A DNA stretch of 64,000 nucleotides from Physcomitrium patens (Eukaryota; Streptophyta; Bryopsida; Funariales; Funariaceae), in contig NC_037267.1 of the NCBI RefSeq assembly GCF_000002425.4, positions 12,039,533 to 12,103,532 on the forward strand, given 5' to 3'. The translations under genes were made by a program, and so were the position numbers. Position 1 is the stretch's first letter. Each line of letters opens with the position of its first letter. Under the pieces are notes generated by a model that was not told the origin of the DNA, made no database searches, and was given only the letters and a program-made list of their open reading frames with translations. Of this stretch, positions 57,917 to 64,000 are shown piece after piece.

Positions 57917-60580
57917 GGTTTCAAAGCCTAAAGCATGGCTTGGAATAATCCAATTTTGGAGTCTTATTTTGAATCTGGAAAAATGTTTGAGACTCTCTGC
58001 ATCCTTGTTTTGTTAGTGTATAATAAATATTGCATAATTAATCTGTAATGTAACCAAAACATTGTTACTTTTTAAGGGAAAATTAATTGATGAAATTGTT
58101 CAAAATCGTAAACTGGTTTTTTCATGTACATTTTAATTATTAATGCAAGTATATCGTGAAGAATCATACGTAGGGGAGTACTATCTTAAACAAAAAAAAT
58201 TATTCTTTAACCCATATGTGATTTTTAGAAATACATTTTAAACTTTGTAGATGTTTTATAAAAAGATCAAAAAATGACGACGTGAGTGCATCTTTGCAGC
58301 TATTAATTATGCCACAAAAAGAGATATAGGTAACTTGGTAAAAATATTATGGTAGTATTTTAAAAATTGTATTTTAGAATCAATGATTGTTTATCTAATT
58401 TTTAATATTTTTTAAATAGATTATTGAGTGTTATTGAAATTGTATGTGTAGTGTTTATTTAATGCATGAAATATCTAGATTTAAGATCCATTCAACTCGC
58501 ACATTAAACCAAAAACCTTATAAGAGTCTTGAAGATTAAGATTTATGGTTTCACATGAAACAAGCTATTTAATTCAATACCATTTTACATATGGCTTAAC
58601 ACAACCATGAAAATTAGGCTTCTAATAGCATATATCTATTTTATTTAAAAAGAAGTTTTTTGTATTTTTTATAAAATATCAAAGTTCATAATGAAAATTG
58701 TGAAATAAATACCACATTTCGTATAAAAAACAATGTCATATTTAACTATTTAATTAAAAAGAAAATTAAGTCAAAACAATTATTTTCAATTATATTTACT
58801 ATAAAAAGTAAATATATACTATTCTATAAATAATATTTATTAAATATCAAAAATTATTTCTAAAGATATGATTTATATCTTGTAGTTTTCATAACTACTT
58901 CTCACAATGGATAATGTATTATAATATTAGAATAATTATAATTTCAACTTGACGTTCTATAGTAGCCAAAGATGTGTGGAAGGTGATAGAATGCAAGAAA
59001 TGTATATACAATGTTTTATTATTTCAAATACAGTAGTACAAGATAATGTTTTTTAAAACATTTGTAAAATAACTGGTAAAATTCTACATGCAGAAAATAA
59101 CAAACACATATACCTATACTAGCACATGTTTGGTAGAACAACTAACTAAAATAAATTCTTATTCCATTTATCATTGTTAAGAAAAAGTCTAAATTTGAAA
59201 AGAATATTTAAAATAAAAGTAAGCCTAAAAATATTTAAAATCTCTTTAGAATCAAAAATGTTTTACTTAAAATTTAGTAAACTCTTTTGCATAAAAAATA
59301 ATCTTACTTTTTATTAGTTTAAAATCAATACATTAAAATTTCTAATTAATAGAAATAAATTGAATAAGTATATTCTGATCCATAGGAATAAATTTAAAAA
59401 CTTAGTTTTCACAAATTTATAATTGATAATTAATTTTTTTTATAAATTAAAAAGAAAGAGATTGATATTATCATGGTAAATTAATTTATACATATACATA
59501 AGATAAAGTTTTAGATAAATTATAATTTAAATAGATTATAATTTTATTTTATTATGTTTTATAGATTTTAATGTAAATATATTTTACGTAATAGTATTTA
59601 ATGTAATTTTTTTTTAATTATAAAAATTATGATTCTTCTTATTATTATTTATAAAAAAATATTTGTGTTAATATAACTTAATTTATATAAATAATAGCAT
59701 GCTTGTTTTATTCTTCAGTCTTTTATGGTTAATAAATTTATTATAGCAAATATGCCATTAAGGTCATAATAATAAGTGATTGTTTGCCATCATTAATCAA
59801 ATATTAACATTGAATACATAAAAATATATGTATGTATACAAATACAAAATAATTGTTTTTCTTAAAGAGTCTTTAGCACAATATTAACAAAAATGCTAAT
59901 AAAATCTATGTATATATTTAAATTTATCTTTTTTTTAACTAGTCTTAAAACATATTCTTGATTAATCTTTAAAAAAATAGCATAAAGCAAAAATGAACTA
60001 TATTTGAAGTTTTTTATATCAAGAATTTATTGGTACATTCCTTAAAAAATATTAGTTTTTCATAACAAAGATCAATAATAATATTATTAACATATTAAAA
60101 TTTTAAAACTTAATAAATTTACATATGATTTTATTTTTATTTTTATTCAATACTCCATAATAACTAAATTGAAACTAACAAGATGCTAGTCAGTGTGGTT
60201 ATGCTTAATATCAACTGATAGTTTGCATTTCATTTATAGATAATAAGATATGACATGGTTCTCTATGTACAATTAAAAGTTCAAATTATATATGACCGTC
60301 TCAACCTAATCCATTCAAAATTTGAAAGTCTAACATTGTATTTAAAATTTTATTAAATATAAATATTTATGAAAATATCACATTGAATACAGAGATTGAT
60401 TTTTAGAGCTATTTTTTTAATTTTTTTAATTATATCCAAGACATTTTAAATAACATCTTTGATGCATTGTGCCAAGGAATTATCATCAATAACTTAAAGA
60501 TTTGGCTTAGTAATATGTTGGTAAAAAAAAATCGTAATATTTCTAATCAATTAGTTTAAGAAGTAAATAAAAGAATAACT

Positions 60581-60613
<33 letters not shown>

Positions 60614-62330
60614 TTATAGAGAAATGTAAAATTTTCTAATAAGTTTTTATTTAATACCCATTGGAACAATAATCCACTATAGTTTCTACTAAACATAGTT
60701 GTTTACTAAAATATGTTGAAGAACTATAAAAATGATTTTAACAATAATTATTCAATATAAAATATAAAATCGATTAAAAATTTTCTGTAAAAATTGTCAA
60801 GTATATTTTTAAAAATAACCTAGTATAATCTCCAAAATAAATGCATGATCATTTATAATCATTTACATAAAAATTGAACTATTTTTTTAGAGGAAAAAAC
60901 ATATTATAATAGGGCATTTTATAACAATATAATATTGAAGAGGTTAAAAATCTATATAATGTAGAATAATTTCAATGAGACGCAGATTTTGTTTTAATCC
61001 CAAAGTAACACATAATAATTCTGTTTAACAAGATGCATTTTTTATTTTATTTTTATTTTTTTTGTGTTGCTTACAAGAGTTTGATGCTTTTCTATGACAT
61101 TATTGATGGAAATAATATATATTTATACATATATATTTAGAAAAATGAGTAATGTATTTGTACTAAAAGCTACATGATTATCAAATCATGTGCCACCTGA
61201 ATAAAGATCTTCTAGAAAATTAAATGTAACACCAGTACTTATAAGTATATTTTATTTCTTTCTCATTTGATGTCACAATTGGAAAATAAAACCTAATTCA
61301 ACAAATGTATCCTAATTCAACAAAAAAATTTATAAAAATTTATAAAAAAATAATTCAAACTTGTATAAACTAACTTTACAAGTTCAATCTATATTTTCAT
61401 TGTATAAAAATAGAAATAATGATTTTTGAATGATGTATGAAACATAAGGAACCTTCCAAAACCAGAACTTTAAAAATAAATAAATAATGTATATCGCAAT
61501 ATGCATGAAATTTGTATTATAATATTTACTTAAAAGTTTTAGAATCATATAAACATTAAGCATCAATTTCTGTGCAAAACCAACTTAAAGAAAAATACAT
61601 TTATACATACATAATTAAATAATCAAGATTTTAGTAAATTCCAAATATCTACTTTTGATAAATATAATTGAATATAGGACCCAAGTCTTCAATTTTGATA
61701 TCTAATGACCCACTATTCAAAATTCAGAAAAATGTTTAATCAAGTTTTGTAATGGAATCATAACATAAATTCAACCAAAGACACAAGCAATTGCAGGGGA
61801 AACTGCAAACTCGCATTATATGTGTGTGTATAACAATAACTACTCCGTAAAACTATCAATAACAAAAAAAAATAGATGTGAGAAATCTATAAATTGTTTT
61901 CTATTTGAATGTATCAAATGAGTTAATGGAACTCAAAATTCAGGCTTAAATTGCATAAAGAACATGTAAATGTCCAGCTTACATGATTCAACCGCGTTTG
62001 TTTATAATATATACATATACAAATGTTTCTCAAAAGTTCAGTGAGGTGGAACTCTCGATTTATTATGGATTTAGTTCAATATAATGTTTTGCTTGCAAAG
62101 CCAAATAAATAAACTTACTTTCTATATTATTCTATCCTAATCTCTATAATTTGTCTCATGAGGAAATAGCACGTGTGAAGTTTTATTCCATACTATAATT
62201 TGGCCTCCATCTGCTAATTGCCAAAATGACACCTGGTTGAACACAAGGATTTGTTCTTAGCAGTTGAGATTTTAAACAAATTTTAAAAATAATAAATAAA
62301 TAATCCAAACAAATAATTCAAAACAAAATT
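57917..62330. other. Long AT-rich intergenic DNA
   Basis: About 4.4 kb with very low GC, (TA)n at 60,580-60,609, and no recognisable gene or retrotransposon domain on either strand. Confidence 0.7.
60580..60609. repeat. (TA)n microsatellite
   Basis: About 14 TA units. Confidence 0.95.
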
Positions 62331-62530
62331 AATAAAGCAAAGTGATGGCGCCAATTAGTAAAGCAAAGAAAAAAATGGTGCCAATTCTTCCCTACGTATC
62401 CACACGGTGACAGGTCAGACATTTTCTTCCACGTGGCAACTGATTGAGGGGTTTTGCCATCTGGCACTTGCCAACCTGGCAATTTGTGGGTGGGAGGCAA
62501 ATTGTCACCCAACCATTCTCTCATTACGTG
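62331..62530. other. Short GC-richer patch with G-box
   Basis: About 200 bases of mixed composition with a perfect G-box CACGTG at 62,430-62,435 (in CCACGTGG), repeated GCCAAT-like sequence and GGCAA/TTGCC palindromic pieces. It could be a promoter remnant. No adjacent gene is visible. Confidence 0.3.
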
Positions 62531-63351
62531 TATATATATATATATATATAAATATTTATTTACAAAAGTTCAAATTCAATTGTTTATTTTACACTGATTT
62601 GCTTGATGTTAGTGCCACTAAGCCAAAGTGCTATAAAATAAAAAATAAATCAATCTCATTATCGTTTTCAAAAAAAATCGTAGTTTTGGAATAAAAATAA
62701 GTAAAGAAATCAATAATTAAATAAGCAAAAAGAAAAAAAAGCGGTGAGGGATGAATGTTGTCTAAAAAAGACACTTAAGATCATTGTTAAAAAAAAAAGT
62801 TTAATATCTGAGTACTTACACTATTTTTCTCTGCAACCAATATATATATATATATATATATAATTTTTTTTTTGTCTGGAGGTATTAAAAGTCTCACTCT
62901 CCTGCGTGAATTCAACCCTGACATTTTACACGAAAATGAGCAACAAATACACAAAAATTGCAATCTTATCGTGGCGGTACCAAAATCTGAGCCAAAACTT
63001 TTTTTTTTGTTCATTTTTATTTCGAAAACTTAGCTTTGTTTATTTATTTTCAATTTTGAAAACATCTTTTTCTTCTTTAGCTTTTTCTGACAACTTTGAC
63101 CTTTTTGGCAATTAGATGTGAAGGGGGGGAGGGGGACCACAACGTTCCTAATCAAATTCCTTGTGTCACCAAAACGTTTCAACGGATCTCCTCTAGAATT
63201 CACTTGAACAACATTGAAGCGAATTAAATGGATGTCATAAATAGTGTGTATGGGGGGGGGGAGGGAGTTAAACCCCTTCAAAGTGGTTATTAGAGGACCA
63301 CTTAATCCCACGCTCACGATTGGCTGCATTATATTTCCCACCTCCTTTTGA
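62531..63351. other. AT-rich DNA with G-runs
   Basis: (TA)n at 62,530-62,550 and 62,841-62,862, and two G-rich tracts at 63,122-63,136 and 63,251-63,267 downstream of the small gene to the right. No gene recognised. Confidence 0.55.
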
Positions 63352-63828
63352 TTACATCCCATTGGCTCCATGATATTTGGAAATTATCATTATTAATAAC
63401 ACTATGCCTACCAACATGGTCGCTAGCTGCTCTCTAATCCCCGTCTCCATCCACGTCTCTTTATCCACGTCGGATTTTGTGGCGGTCTCGTTAGCGAAGA
63501 CCAATGACGAACCCGCAGGAGACTGCGGGATATAGAGTAGCTGGCAGAGTGATCTGGCAGAAGCAGATTTGTAGTAACTGGTATCGGATATGGATGAAGG
63601 GTCATTCTGGATGAGGACGTGGGCTCTGGAGCGAAGATCCGGGGGATGGTCTGACATGTTGGACGTGTAAAGTAGACGGAGGGAGGTGGCCGCCAGAGTG
63701 CAACGAAAGTTGGACGAGGTTGGACGAACGAAGATCAGATCGCACTGCGACGATGGCGTCGGAGGCGGCGGTCGTTGCGGTGCGATACTTTTTTCCGTTG
63801 AAGGCTCCGTTCGTGGGGCCACCCACAT
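63352..63828 (-). CDS. Possible small single-pass (tail-anchored) protein, unrecognised
   Basis: A 158-residue minus-strand frame from ATG 63,828. The first 55-60 residues are Pro/Ser/Thr-rich. A second in-frame ATG in good context (AACATGTCAGAC) near 63,657 would give about 101 residues starting MSDHPPDLRSRAHVLIQNDP. The C-terminus has a strongly hydrophobic segment, LATMLVGIVLLIMIIS, followed by KYHGANGM, as in tail-anchored membrane proteins. Composition is gene-like, in contrast to the AT-rich flanks. I do not know the family. The gene may have further exons outside what I can see. Confidence 0.4.
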   Translation of the reverse strand: MWVAPRTEPSTEKSIAPQRPPPPTPSSQCDLIFVRPTSSNFRCTLAATSLRLLYTSNMSDHPPDLRSRAHVLIQNDPSSISDTSYYKSASARSLCQLLYIPQSPAGSSLVFANETATKSDVDKETWMETGIREQLATMLVGIVLLIMIISKYHGANGM

Positions 63829-64000
63829 GCGCCTTGTGCCTACAAGCCAAAATTTGTATTATAGTGTAAAATTTTATAGTCTCTCTCTATGCGTAGAATA
63901 AAAAAAATTAAATTTAAATTTATAATAAATTAAGAATTCATATATATATATATATATATAGTTACATACATACATACTTTTTCTTCCATTTTGATGTAGT
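63829..64000. other. Upstream edge, AT-rich with (TA)n
   Basis: Upstream of the small frame: a CT-rich stretch at 63,880-63,890, (TA)n at 63,941-63,960 and a short CATA repeat at 63,964-63,977. The window ends here. Confidence 0.6.

Overview
This is nuclear DNA of a land plant, most likely a moss (inference). The reasons are spliced plant-type genes with short GT-AG introns, plant lineages of Ty3/gypsy and Ty1/copia elements, very AT-rich intergenic DNA full of (TA)n microsatellites and long A-runs, and two group C bZIP proteins of early land-plant type. No prokaryotic, CRISPR, rRNA or tRNA feature was seen.

Layout. 1-14.9 kb is a graveyard of LTR retrotransposons: a long, decayed non-chromoviral Ty3/gypsy element on the minus strand (1 to about 5.96 kb, its 3' end outside the window), a chromovirus gag fragment (7.3-8.4 kb), and a 5' part of a Ty1/copia element (9.95-11.82 kb) with an open gag-protease frame. 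14.9-17.4 kb is a small gene island with an intronless ALIS/CDC50 gene (P4-ATPase flippase subunit) on the minus strand. 18.5-31 kb is again decayed, nested chromovirus DNA with copies on both strands. 31.9-41.7 kb is the main gene island: two paralogous group C bZIP genes in tail-to-tail orientation (33,604-36,319 plus; 39,986-37,775 minus). 41.7-64 kb is mostly AT-rich non-coding DNA. It holds a 2.4 kb segment bounded by 16-bp perfect inverted repeats (45,266-47,711), several GC-richer islands with possible but unrecognised exons (44.4, 48.9-50, 51.4-52.6, 53.2-54.2, 57.6 kb), and a possible small tail-anchored protein gene at 63.35-63.83 kb.

How the genes relate. The bZIP pair is the most informative part. 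I resolved six exons in one gene and five in the other. The coding length upstream of the basic region is 857 nt in both; one gene has an intron inside the zipper that the other lacks; and both keep three sites matching the SnRK1 kinase consensus known from Arabidopsis bZIP63. They are very likely energy or starvation-responsive regulators that arose by an inverted duplication. The ALIS gene is a separate membrane-trafficking housekeeping gene. I found no convincing new multi-gene system. The best leads are the bZIP pair, the copia element with an apparent half-tRNA primer site, and the 2.4 kb inverted-repeat-bounded segment.
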